From Oscillospiraceae bacterium (GTDB taxonomy: Bacteria > Bacillota > Clostridia > Oscillospirales > Acutalibacteraceae), in the NCBI GenBank assembly GCA_015065725.1, contig SVPV01000014.1, positions 1 through 52,671 on the forward strand: a stretch of DNA of 52,671 nucleotides. Direction: 5' to 3'. Under the pieces are notes generated by a model, which saw nothing but the letters and a program-made list of their open reading frames with translations, searched no databases and was not told the DNA's origin. The position numbers and the translations under genes were made by a program. Shown here piece after piece: positions 30,610 to 40,500 of the stretch (its first letter is position 1; every line of letters starts with the position of its first letter).

Positions 30610-33600
30610 ATGAGAAAATTATTATCTTTAGTTTTAAGTGTAGCACTTCTGCTATCATTTGCGGTGATACCTGTATCGGCTGACAATACAGACACCGAGC
30701 TTCAAAGTGACATTACGGCAACTTCGAATAATTCATTTGGCGGTTTAGTTTCCGAAACCATTAACGCCCAGTTGGAAAAACAACTTGAAAACAACGGATT
30801 TAACGTTTTTTCAATTGAGTATTTAAACGGTGTGGCAACAGTTGAACTTGAAGCTTTAGAGGATTGCACACTTTTAGTAGGCGTCTATAGTGAGGACGGT
30901 AAAACACTTCATACTTCGGCTACGGTTTCTGTAACAACCAATGAGAAGACGGTTGATGTGAACTTGGATACTGCAGGTATACCTGACTATTTTCTTATTA
31001 GTGCATATTTAATTAATACTGAAGATTTTAAACCCCTTTGCACAGTATATACAACCTATAATTATACAAAGGAAATGATAGAGTTTCTTTCAAAAACCAC
31101 AGAGGATTTCCAAGAGGATAAGGTTTTAAAGCTTGAAGATGACAATACTAACAACTTCGCCGTATATAATGACTCTGTTACAATGGTGGACGAAAACTCT
31201 GAAACTACAGTCAGTGAAGAAAACGGCGTTTATACAATTACTAACGCTACAACCGAAATTAGCAATCTAAAAAAAGATGACATTTTTTCCTACAACTATC
31301 AAAACGGTGACGCATTAATTTTAAAGGTTGCAGATATTTCGGTTTCGGGAAGCACCGTTACCATTACTGAGGGTGAACTTAATTTACAGGACGCTTTTGA
31401 CTATGTAAAGATTGATACTACCGAGAGTGGTACAGTAGCCGAAGTTGATGATACCGAATTGCCAAACGGTATTACGTACGAGGGAACTTCGGAACCGCCC
31501 GCAACATACGGTCTTGATGTTGGTACTTCAGTAACAGTTGCATATAACTATGAACTTAATGAATATGAGCTTGGCAAGGAAAATGATAGCGACACTTCAC
31601 AGATTAATGCTACTATTAGCGGTAGTGTTAATGTGGCAATTACTGCAGGTGTTAAGCTTTATGTAGCAACAACAAATGTAAGCGTTGAGGTTAAATTCGA
31701 TTACGATGTGAATTTTGGAGTATCTGTTGAAGGTGAGGCCAAAGGATATATTCCTCTTGGCAGATATACCTTTGCACCTGTACCAGGTGTGTATATAGAG
31801 CTTAATCCCTCCATTGCAAGTGAGTTTTCGGGTGCGATAACCCTTTCTGCAGGACTCTCAGGTTCTGTTGGCTTTAGTGCAGGACTCAAGGGTGTTAAAA
31901 ATCTTACAACTACACCTAAAATTGAGGCAGGTGTCCAAATAGAAGCGTCGGTGTTTTTAGGTATTTCGCTTGAGCCGAAAATTAAGATAATAAGCAAAAA
32001 GATTGCCGAAACCTCGCTTACGGCTACTGTTGGCGGTGAAATTGCCGCAAGGCTTGAGTATAAGGCTTCTTCTGAAAAAGATACAACCAAAAAACATACT
32101 TGTAATGTATGTCTTGACGGTGAATTTTACGGAAAATTGAATGTTAAATTCCAAATTAAGCTTCTCAATTGGGATAAGCTAACCTTTAAATTTAATATGC
32201 TTGATTTAAAGCTAAAGCTTACCGATTTCTACTATTCGGTAGATAATAATAAATTCGGTCTTGGAAATTGTGAATATATAGGCTACAAGACTACAGTTTC
32301 GGTAAAAAATGAAAATAACAAGGCTATGAAAGCCGCCACTCTTACAGTAGACGGTAAAAGGGAAAAGTTGAATGCTAAAGGTGTGGCTACCGTTTACCTT
32401 ACTAACGGCGAGCATAAAATAACCGCAAAAAGCAAAGGCTTTCTTTCAACAACTAAAAAAATTGAGATAGAAAACGGCGTATCTACCGTGGCATTAAAGC
32501 TTAAAAAAAGCCCCCTTTCAAGCAAAATTGATACAAGTAAATTTGATATAAATCGTCATGCGGGTTTGATTGATGACGACGGTACACTTTATACGTTTGG
32601 TGACTGTCAGTGGGGAATATTAGGTGACGGAGGTGAACATTCTTCTCAAAATGTTCCGCCGCAGGCAATATTGGATGACGTAAAGTCTATACAGATAGTT
32701 GACCTTGACAACGCGGCTATAACTAAAAACGATGACCTTTATATGTGGGGTATGAATCATACGGGCGGTTGCGGAAAAGAAGGAATGCTTGTAAATAAAC
32801 CTAACAAGGTTATGAGTAATGTAAAAACAGTTAGCTTTTATGAATATAACACCGCCATAGTAACTAAAGACGGAGGTCTATACACTTTAGGAAGCGGCCA
32901 TAACAGTATGTTAGGCGATGGGTTTAGCGGCAACAGACATACGCCTGTAAAAATAATGGACAATGTAGCGTTAGCAAAAGTATATAGTCATAAGGCTGCT
33001 GCTATAAAAGAAAACGGCGATTTTTATATGTGGGGATTGTTTAGGGAAGAACTAGGAATGACGATATCAATGCCTACAAAGTTTTTAGAAAATGCCGCTG
33101 ACGTTATTTTCGGAGATACCCAAACCTTTGTAATAACCAAAAACGGCGACCTTTATTCTCTTGGGTGGTATTCTGGTAGAAATTGGAGTGATGGATTTGA
33201 TAAGGTTATGGGAAATGTTAAATCTGTTTATACCAAGGACGGTTCCACATATGTAATCACAAAGGATAAAGAACTATATGCTTTCGGATATAACTATTAT
33301 GGCACGCTTGGTGATGGTTCTACAGATAACCAAACAACACCCGTAAAAATAATGGATAATGTGGAATATGTTTCGGCAGGCTATCTGTCAGCATACGCTA
33401 TTAAAAGCAACGGTGATTTGTATTCATGGGGTGATAATAACTATTCACAACTTGGTAATGGTAACAATATCGCCCAAAACAAGCCGCAAAAGATTATGAG
33501 CAACGTCGCTTTTGTTGATAATGGAGCCAATGTAACAACAGCAATAACAGAAGACGGCAGTATTTATGTTTGGGGAGAATATATTAAACCTTTTTTAAGT

Positions 33601-34713
33601 CAAGATATCACAAAAAGCAATTATCCTGTAAAGGTTGATTATTTTGATACTGCAACCTATTCACTACGTCGAAGTGTAGGCGGCACATATACCGATTTAA
33701 TTCCTAATTTTACCTACAACTATTATGTGGTGGATACCGATATTATAACTAACAACTTAAATAATCAAAATCTTAAGTTTGCAGGTCAGGCTACAAGTGA
33801 CGAAAGTGGTCAGCTTTTTTTACCCGATGAAGTATCCGCAATGGTATCCTCGGGCAAAAAACTTATTTTAAGGGAATATGCAAGACTTAACGGAAATATA
33901 GAGTATTTAATTTCACAAAACGGGAACGCAATAGTTACAGGTGTTAATGCTGAAGATACGGTTACTATACCAAAAACGGTGGGTGATTATAATGTAACTG
34001 CTATTGCAAATACTGCATTTGAATATACACCTAATATGACCGATATTACAATGAATGACGGTATTAAGGAAATAGCAAACGGTACATTTTCGGGACTGCA
34101 AAATGTGATTTTGCACGGTGAATGTGTAGAAGATAATACATATTTTAAAGCCTTTGCAGAAACAGAGGGTATCGAGTTTAGTGAAACACATAAATTCCTA
34201 GAAGCGACACTTTTATCAGCACCTACAAGCGAGGCGGAGGGTAGCATTAGTCATACTTGCGAAAACTGTAATATTACAGAAATTTTGGCACTACCGTTAG
34301 TTAAAATAACACCTGCAATCTTGCACTCGGGCGGTAAATTTACGGTTCAGTTTAAAATACCCGCAAAGGTGTTTGACGGTAGCGGTTACGGAGAATTGGC
34401 AACTACTCTCGACGGTTTAGAGGTTGATATAGACGAAAGCGGTGAGTGGTATACAATTACCGCTTCGGGCGACGGCAAAACAGAACATACTTTAGATATT
34501 TGGGTAATGGCGGCAGGACGAAATTTCGGTGAGCAAATCACCACAAGTGTTACAAAAATAGCCGACCTTAACGGTGATACAAAGCTTAATGTGTTAGATT
34601 TTATAAACTCTCAAAAAGCGGTAGACAATATGGGTAGTGCCGACCTTGACGGCGACGGATTAACCAATGCTAATGATATGGTTCTAATGAAAAAGTTGTT
34701 GCTTTTTAATTAA
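30610..34713 (+). CDS. Large secreted RCC1-repeat protein with C-terminal dockerin
   Basis: A 1367-residue exported protein. Order: signal peptide (1-25, ends VSADN); a beta-rich region (about 30-550) of no named family; a PEGA/carboxypeptidase-regulatory-like beta domain (about 558-627); eight RCC1-type units (about 648-990) each with an aromatic-Gly strand such as LYTFGDCQWGILGDG, LYAFGYNYYGTLGDG and LYSWGDNNYSQLGNG; a BspA-like leucine-rich stretch (about 1105-1190); a cohesin- or Ig-like beta domain (about 1227-1315); and a type I dockerin (about 1316-1367) with two Ca loops, DLNGDTKLNVLDF and DLDGDGLTNANDM. The dockerin implies docking to a cohesin on the cell surface. RCC1 propellers generally bind proteins; no catalytic site is visible. 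It is monocistronic. The start ATG has AAGGTGG upstream. Confidence 0.88.
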   Translation: MRKLLSLVLSVALLLSFAVIPVSADNTDTELQSDITATSNNSFGGLVSETINAQLEKQLENNGFNVFSIEYLNGVATVELEALEDCTLLVGVYSEDGKTLHTSATVSVTTNEKTVDVNLDTAGIPDYFLISAYLINTEDFKPLCTVYTTYNYTKEMIEFLSKTTEDFQEDKVLKLEDDNTNNFAVYNDSVTMVDENSETTVSEENGVYTITNATTEISNLKKDDIFSYNYQNGDALILKVADISVSGSTVTITEGELNLQDAFDYVKIDTTESGTVAEVDDTELPNGITYEGTSEPPATYGLDVGTSVTVAYNYELNEYELGKENDSDTSQINATISGSVNVAITAGVKLYVATTNVSVEVKFDYDVNFGVSVEGEAKGYIPLGRYTFAPVPGVYIELNPSIASEFSGAITLSAGLSGSVGFSAGLKGVKNLTTTPKIEAGVQIEASVFLGISLEPKIKIISKKIAETSLTATVGGEIAARLEYKASSEKDTTKKHTCNVCLDGEFYGKLNVKFQIKLLNWDKLTFKFNMLDLKLKLTDFYYSVDNNKFGLGNCEYIGYKTTVSVKNENNKAMKAATLTVDGKREKLNAKGVATVYLTNGEHKITAKSKGFLSTTKKIEIENGVSTVALKLKKSPLSSKIDTSKFDINRHAGLIDDDGTLYTFGDCQWGILGDGGEHSSQNVPPQAILDDVKSIQIVDLDNAAITKNDDLYMWGMNHTGGCGKEGMLVNKPNKVMSNVKTVSFYEYNTAIVTKDGGLYTLGSGHNSMLGDGFSGNRHTPVKIMDNVALAKVYSHKAAAIKENGDFYMWGLFREELGMTISMPTKFLENAADVIFGDTQTFVITKNGDLYSLGWYSGRNWSDGFDKVMGNVKSVYTKDGSTYVITKDKELYAFGYNYYGTLGDGSTDNQTTPVKIMDNVEYVSAGYLSAYAIKSNGDLYSWGDNNYSQLGNGNNIAQNKPQKIMSNVAFVDNGANVTTAITEDGSIYVWGEYIKPFLSQDITKSNYPVKVDYFDTATYSLRRSVGGTYTDLIPNFTYNYYVVDTDIITNNLNNQNLKFAGQATSDESGQLFLPDEVSAMVSSGKKLILREYARLNGNIEYLISQNGNAIVTGVNAEDTVTIPKTVGDYNVTAIANTAFEYTPNMTDITMNDGIKEIANGTFSGLQNVILHGECVEDNTYFKAFAETEGIEFSETHKFLEATLLSAPTSEAEGSISHTCENCNITEILALPLVKITPAILHSGGKFTVQFKIPAKVFDGSGYGELATTLDGLEVDIDESGEWYTITASGDGKTEHTLDIWVMAAGRNFGEQITTSVTKIADLNGDTKLNVLDFINSQKAVDNMGSADLDGDGLTNANDMVLMKKLLLFN

Positions 34714-34736
34714 ACCAAAGTGATGTAATATTATTC

Positions 34737-34765
34737 TTGATTTATTAAGGGAATTATTGTATAAT
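34737..34765 (+). promoter_or_regulatory. Promoter of rhaA
   Basis: TTGATT (34737-34742) and TATAAT (34760-34765), 17-bp spacer, 35 bases before the start codon. GGAGG precedes the ATG. No operator-like repeat was seen. Confidence 0.72.
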
Positions 34766-34799
34766 TCATTATGTAAATATATTTTCGGAGGTTTATATT

Positions 34800-36065
34800 A
34801 TGACAAGATATGAACAGGCAAAACAACGCTATGCCGCTTTTGGTGTAGATGTTGATAAGGCAATTGCTACTTTAAAAGCTACACCTATCAGTCTTCATTG
34901 TTGGCAGGGTGACGATGTTCGCGGTTTTGATACCGACCCTAATAAGCCCTTAACCGGTGGTATCCAGACTACAGGTAACTATTTGGGTAGAGCTAGAACT
35001 CCTGAAGAGTTAATGGCTGATATCGATATGGTATTAAAGCTTTGCCCTGGTATGAAGAAGATGAACGTTCACGCTTGCTATGCTATTTTCGATGATGAAA
35101 ACGGCGGTTGGGTTGACCGTGACAAGCTAGAGCCCAAGCACTTTAAAAAGTGGGTTGATTTCTGTAAGGAGAGAGGTCTTGGTTGTGACTTTAACCCCAC
35201 ATTCTTTTCACACCCAATGTGCGACCCTCTAACCCTTTCAAGCCCTGATGAGAAAACACGTAAATTCTGGATTGACCACGGTAAAGCTTGTATTCGCATA
35301 AGCCAGTACTTTGCTGAAGAGTTAGGTCAGCCTTGCGTTATGAATATCTGGACAGGCGATGGCTTTAAGGATATCCCCGGTGACCGCATGGGACCGCGTG
35401 TTCGTTATAAGGAGTCTATTGACGCTATTTTAAGCGAGCCTTTTGACTTTAACCTTGTAAAGCCTTGTGTTGAGTCCAAGGTTTTCGGTATCGGTGTTGA
35501 GGCATATACTGCAGGCTCGGCAGAGTTTTCATTAGCTTATGCTGCTGCTAACAGTGACAAGTGCATTCCGCTTATGGATAACGGTCACTATCATCCGACC
35601 GAAGTTGTATCGGATAAGATTCCGGCACTTCTCGCTTTCTTCCCCGAAATTGCACTTCACGTTACACGTGGTGTTCGTTGGGATTCCGACCACGTTGTTT
35701 TGTTTGATGATGAAACAAAGGAAATTGCAAGGGAAATAGTACGTTGCGGCGGTCTTGACGGCAGAGTAAAGATAGCACTTGATTACTTTGATGCTTCTAT
35801 CAACCGTGTTGCTGCTTGGACTACAGGTCTTCGCAATATGTCAAAGGCACTTCTTTTCGCACTTCTTCAGCCTAATGATGATTTAAAGAAGATGCAGGAT
35901 GAAAGTGATATGACATCACTTCTCGTAATCCAAGAAGAGCTTAAGACATTACCTTTCGGCGATGTTTGGGAATACTTCTGTGAGAGCGAGGGCGTACCTG
36001 CAGGTGCAGAGTGGCTTGATATCGTTAAGAAGTATGAAGCTGACGTTCTTGCAAAGAGAGTTTAA
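34800..36065 (+). CDS. rhaA: L-rhamnose isomerase
   Basis: A 421-residue TIM-barrel isomerase converting L-rhamnose to L-rhamnulose. Family segments are SLHCWQGDDVRGFD (31-44), GGIQTTGNYLGRAR, KKMNVHACYAIFDD, LGCDFNPTFFSHP, VMNIWTGDGFKDIP, FGIGVEAYTAGSAEF, IPLMDNGHYHPTEVVSDK and ALHVTRGVRWDSDHV. The metal ligands Glu, Asp, His and Asp in these segments are present. It has its own promoter and terminator. No rhamnulose kinase, aldolase, transporter or regulator is nearby, so either the rest of the pathway lies elsewhere or the enzyme acts on another sugar such as allulose or ribulose. Confidence 0.94.
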   Translation: MTRYEQAKQRYAAFGVDVDKAIATLKATPISLHCWQGDDVRGFDTDPNKPLTGGIQTTGNYLGRARTPEELMADIDMVLKLCPGMKKMNVHACYAIFDDENGGWVDRDKLEPKHFKKWVDFCKERGLGCDFNPTFFSHPMCDPLTLSSPDEKTRKFWIDHGKACIRISQYFAEELGQPCVMNIWTGDGFKDIPGDRMGPRVRYKESIDAILSEPFDFNLVKPCVESKVFGIGVEAYTAGSAEFSLAYAAANSDKCIPLMDNGHYHPTEVVSDKIPALLAFFPEIALHVTRGVRWDSDHVVLFDDETKEIAREIVRCGGLDGRVKIALDYFDASINRVAAWTTGLRNMSKALLFALLQPNDDLKKMQDESDMTSLLVIQEELKTLPFGDVWEYFCESEGVPAGAEWLDIVKKYEADVLAKRV

Positions 36066-36079
36066 TTTTAGCTACATAA

Positions 36080-36112
36080 AAAGCGTTCCTCACTAAAGAG
36101 GAACGCTTTGTT
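36080..36112 (+). terminator. Terminator of rhaA
   Basis: A 12-bp perfect stem (36080-36091 with 36098-36109) and a short T-tail. Confidence 0.82.
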
Positions 36113-36134
36113 ATGTAAATTGGGAGGTGTTGGT

Positions 36135-36848
36135 ATGATATCGGTTACAGATTTCCGTATAGATAAAAAGGCTTTAGAAAGTCTTTTTGAATACGGCTTT
36201 AAAAACATACCTTTAAAGCCTTGGCCCGCACTCTCCCAGAGTGTTTCAGCACACCCCGATATGTTGTTATTTATTTTAGACCACACCCTTTTAACACACA
36301 TAGATTATTATCAATATAATAAAACTGCTATAGATACTATAGCAAGTGAGGCTAATCTAAAGCTTTTAACTACTGATGAAAAGGTGGCTAGTGAATATCC
36401 TAATGATGTGCTGTTTAATGCGGCTGTTGTGGGAAAATATCTCATTGCTAATCTGAATTTTGTATCAAAGAAAGTAATTGAGCTTTGTGAAAAAAAGGGA
36501 CTTATACCTATTCATATAAAGCAAGGCTATGCAAAATGTTCTATCTGTGTGGTGTCTGAAGGTGCAGTTATTACCTCGGACGAGGGGATTTGTGAAACAC
36601 TAAACAAAGAAACCGAGCTTGATGTTCTTAAAATCGAAAAAGGACATATAGATTTATGTCAATATGAATACGGGTTTATAGGCGGGGCATCGGGTGCTTT
36701 TGAAAACTCGGTTTTCTTTTGCGGCAACCTATCACTACACCCTGACGGTGAAAAAATTATAGCGTTTTGCAATGCTCACGGAAAAACAGCGATATCTTTA
36801 ACAGATAAACCGCTCGCCGATGTAGGCACGATATTTTGCTTTAAATAA
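36135..36848 (+). CDS. DUF6873-like (GME-fold) protein of unknown function
   Basis: A 237-residue cytoplasmic protein that I match, with moderate confidence, to the DUF6873 group, predicted to adopt the fold of guanidino-group-modifying enzymes. Visible features are FLILDHTLLTHID in the form LLFILDHTLLTHID, NAAVVGKYLIANLNFVSKK, the KQGYAKCSICVVSEGAVITSDEGI segment with two Cys, and EYGFIGGASGAFENSVFFCGNL. The Cys/His/Asp set of true deiminases is not clearly present, so no activity is claimed. The ATG at 36135 has GGGAGGTG upstream; the longer frame would start inside the rhaA terminator. No close partner gene; pth follows with its own promoter. Confidence 0.72.
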   Translation: MISVTDFRIDKKALESLFEYGFKNIPLKPWPALSQSVSAHPDMLLFILDHTLLTHIDYYQYNKTAIDTIASEANLKLLTTDEKVASEYPNDVLFNAAVVGKYLIANLNFVSKKVIELCEKKGLIPIHIKQGYAKCSICVVSEGAVITSDEGICETLNKETELDVLKIEKGHIDLCQYEYGFIGGASGAFENSVFFCGNLSLHPDGEKIIAFCNAHGKTAISLTDKPLADVGTIFCFK

Positions 36849-36860
36849 TTCCTTTTGTGC

Positions 36861-36889
36861 TTGAAGAAATAAAATTATTATGTTAATAT
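36861..36889 (+). promoter_or_regulatory. Promoter of pth-mfd
   Basis: TTGAAG (36861-36866) and TAATAT (36884-36889) with a 17-bp spacer. The predicted transcript starts only about 10 bases before the pth ATG at 36906. Confidence 0.6.
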
Positions 36890-36905
36890 TACCTTGGTGA
36901 ATGTA

Positions 36906-37493
36906 ATGATATTTAAAAAACAAACCTATGACTATTTGATTTTTGGACTTGGCAATCCAGGTCTTCAGTACGAAAAGACTCGTCACAATGCAGGCTTTAT
37001 GGCTATTGATAAAATCGCCGAAAAGTATGACTGCAGTTTTAACAAGCATAAGTTTGAGTCGGTTTACGGCGAATGTAACATAGGCGGCAAGCGAGTATTG
37101 CTTGTAAAACCTCAAACCTTTATGAATCTTTCGGGCAAATCGGTAACGGCTGTAAGCTCGTTCTATAAAGTACCTGCTAGCAGTATAATTGTTATGTTCG
37201 ATGATATCTCACTTTCTGTCGGTAAAATCCGTGTACGCAGAAAGGGCAGTCACGGCGGTCATAACGGCATTAAAGATATTATTGAGCTTATGGGTACCGA
37301 TGATATTATGCGTATAAAAATCGGTGTAGGCGAAAAACCTAATCCCGAATACGATTTAAAGGATTGGGTTCTTGGTAAATTACCGTCAGAACTGCTTGAG
37401 GATTTTTCGGCGGCACTCGAAAATACTGTAAAAGCGGCAGAGGAAATTATCAAGCGTGGAATTGACTCTGCTATGAATAAATATAACGGGTAA
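36906..37493 (+). CDS. pth: Peptidyl-tRNA hydrolase
   Basis: A 195-residue enzyme that frees tRNA from stalled peptidyl-tRNA. GLGNPGLQYEKTRHNAGF (about 14-31) has the catalytic His27, followed by LVKPQTFMNLSGKSV, VMFDDISLSVGKIRVRRKGSHGGHNGIKDI (shown in family order) and the C-terminal ILGKL-like VLGKLPSEL. The start is taken as ATG 36906; GTG and TTG codons lie four codons upstream, and the ribosome site GGTG is weak, so the exact start is not certain. mfd follows at 19 bases, the conserved Firmicutes order. Confidence 0.95.
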   Translation: MIFKKQTYDYLIFGLGNPGLQYEKTRHNAGFMAIDKIAEKYDCSFNKHKFESVYGECNIGGKRVLLVKPQTFMNLSGKSVTAVSSFYKVPASSIIVMFDDISLSVGKIRVRRKGSHGGHNGIKDIIELMGTDDIMRIKIGVGEKPNPEYDLKDWVLGKLPSELLEDFSAALENTVKAAEEIIKRGIDSAMNKYNG

Positions 37494-37512
37494 ACCGTAA
37501 ACGGCTGGTGCT

Positions 37513-40500
37513 ATGAATTTTTTGTATGAAACCTTAAAGCAGGACAATCAGTACAAAACCCTGCTTGCCGCAATAGACAAAGGGCGGTTGCCGCTTGTGG
37601 CTTCGGGTCTTTCGTCTATTACAAAGGCTTTAGTTACTGCGGCACTAAAAAAACATCTTAATAAAAAGATTTTGCTTTTAACTCACGATGAGGCATCTGC
37701 ATTTAGTATGGTGGATAATCTTACTTCTATGGGAATTAAGGCAATGGGTTTTCCCTCTAGGGATTATAACCTTACTGATATGACCTCCTTTTCACGTGAG
37801 TACGAACAAAAAAGAATTGACACCCTATCCAAGTGTTTGGATGGGGATTTTGACGTGGTTTCAGTAAGTTTAGATTCTGCTATGCAGTACACCATACCGC
37901 CAAGTGTTTTAGCCACCGCACGCTTTAATTTAAAGGTTGGCGACGAATATGATATAAACGAATTGGCGACAAAGCTAGTAGAGTCGGGTTATGTCAGAAG
38001 TGAGCTTACAGACGGCAGAGGACTCTTTTCTTTGCGTGGCGGTATTTTGGACGTTTTTCCGCCCGATGCCGAAAACCCCTACCGTATAGAGTTTTGGGGT
38101 GACGAAATTGACAGTATTTCCGCATTTTACATTGAAACACAACGCCGAGGCGAGAGTGTAGAGGAAATTAAAATCGGCACTGCAAGGGAAATTGTGTTTT
38201 CCTCTAGTGAATTGTCGCTAAAGCTTAAAAATCTTTTAAAAACCTCTAAAAAGCTTACCGATGAACAAAGAAACAGAATTAACGCTGATATTGATGCTAT
38301 TGAAAGTGGCGTCTTCGCGTCGCCCGATAGGTATATACCGCTTATATATGATTGCGAAAATACGGTTTTTGACTATTTTAAGGACGCGGTTATAATCGTT
38401 TGCGAGTCGGCAAATATAAACGAGCGTCTAAAAAACATAACACTTCAACATAATGAGGATATAAAAAGCTTGCTTGAAGCGGGATTTTTATCAAAGGCTA
38501 ATGCCGACTTATATCTCACAAAAGCGGATATTGATAAATATACCGAAAAAGCGGCATATTTTGAAAATTTTGCAAGAACCTCCTATTCCTTTCCGCTATC
38601 GGAAGTACTGCAGTTTGATTATAAGCATCAGTCGGCTTGGAACGGCGATGTATCACTTTTATGTGAGGACATTTCATATATAACTTCAAAAGGTGGTACA
38701 GTTGTAATCCTTGCGGGTGAAGAGCGTGCCGCAAAGGTGTTGACGAGTGAGCTTTGTGAAAAGGGGATTTCTGCACGTTTTGAGGCTTTCCCCGAAAGAG
38801 TCGAAAGCGGAGTTACTGTTTGTTCGGGAGGACTTTCGGCAGGTCTGGAAATACCCTCTATAAACTTTTTACTTCTGACCCACAGGCACATAAATTCCGA
38901 TAAGAAAAGAAAATTAAAACGTCCTAAAAATGCAAAGGCAATCGGCTCTTTAGATGAGCTTAAACGCGGCGATTATGTTGTGCATTCTATACACGGTATA
39001 GGTATTTTCGACGGCATAAATCAAATAACAAACGGCGGCGTTACAAAGGATTATATAAAAATTAAATATAACGGAACAGATGTACTTTATGTTCCTGTAA
39101 CACAGCTTGATTTGGTGTCTAAATATATCGGTGCGGCAGAGGACGGACATATACGTCTTAATAAGCTAGGCGGTACAGAATGGCAAAAAACCAGAAGCCG
39201 AGTAAAAGCGGCGGTTAAAAATATGGCAAAGCAGCTAACGGCTCTTTATGCTAAAAGAATGTCGACTAAAGGCTATGCCTTTTCGCCCGATACCGATTTG
39301 CAAAATAATTTTGAGCGTAGGTTTGAGTATGATGAAACCGACGACCAGTTACGCTGCATAAATGAAATTAAGCGTGATATGGAAAGCACTGTTCCTATGG
39401 ACAGACTGCTTTGCGGTGACGTTGGCTTCGGCAAAACCGAGGTAGCTCTCCGTGCCGCTTTTAAGTGCATAAGCGAGGGCAAGCAATGTGCTTTGCTTGT
39501 GCCTACTACAATACTTGCAATGCAGCACTATAATACTATCTTAAAGCGTTTCGGCGAAATGCCTGTAACTGTTAAAATGTTATCACGCTTTGTAACACCA
39601 AAACAGCAGGAAAAAATAATATCCGACCTAAAGCACGGTAGGGTGGATATGGTGGTAGGTACACACCGTCTTATTTCAAAGGATGTACGTTTTAAGGATA
39701 TAGGTCTTGTTATAATCGATGAAGAACAACGCTTTGGTGTTGCCCAAAAGGAAAGACTTAAAGAGCTATATCCCTTTGTGGATATACTGACTTTAAGTGC
39801 TACACCAATCCCCCGTACCTTAAATATGGCTATGTCGGGGCTTCGCGATATGTCTACTATTGATGAGGCACCTGCCGACCGTTATCCCGTACAGACCTAT
39901 GTGCTTGAGTATAATTTTAATTTTATTATTGATGCAATAAATAAGGAGATACGCCGAGGCGGTCAGGCTTATTATCTCCATAATCGTGTTGAGGATATCG
40001 ATAGGGTGGCCGCCCGTATCAAAGCGGCTTTGCCCGAGATAAACATAGGTGTAGCACACGGTAAAATGAGTGAGGATGAGCTGTCTAGAATTTGGCGTCA
40101 GCTTGTAGAACACGAAATAGATTTATTAGTCTGCACGACGATTATTGAAACGGGTGTAGATGTGCCTAATGCAAATACACTTATAATTGAGGATGCCGAC
40201 CGTATGGGACTTTCCCAACTTCATCAGTTAAGGGGACGTGTGGGCAGAAGTCCGCGTAGAGCATACGCCTATTTTTGCTTTAGGCGTGGCAGACAGCTAA
40301 CCGAAACACAGGCAAAACGCCTTGAGGCAATACGCGAGTATACAGAGTTTGGTTCGGGCTTTAAAATTGCACTTCGCGACCTTGAAATAAGGGGTGCGGG
40401 AAGTATTTTAGGCGGTGAACAGCACGGTAATATGGAGGCGGTAGGATACGATATGTATCTAAAGCTTTTGTCCGAAGCTGTAAACGAAGAAAACGGCATA

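Noticed and set aside
32560-33580. RCC1 region as a recent DNA tandem duplication
   Set aside because: The units are clear in protein but diverged at DNA level, so this is an old repeat fold.
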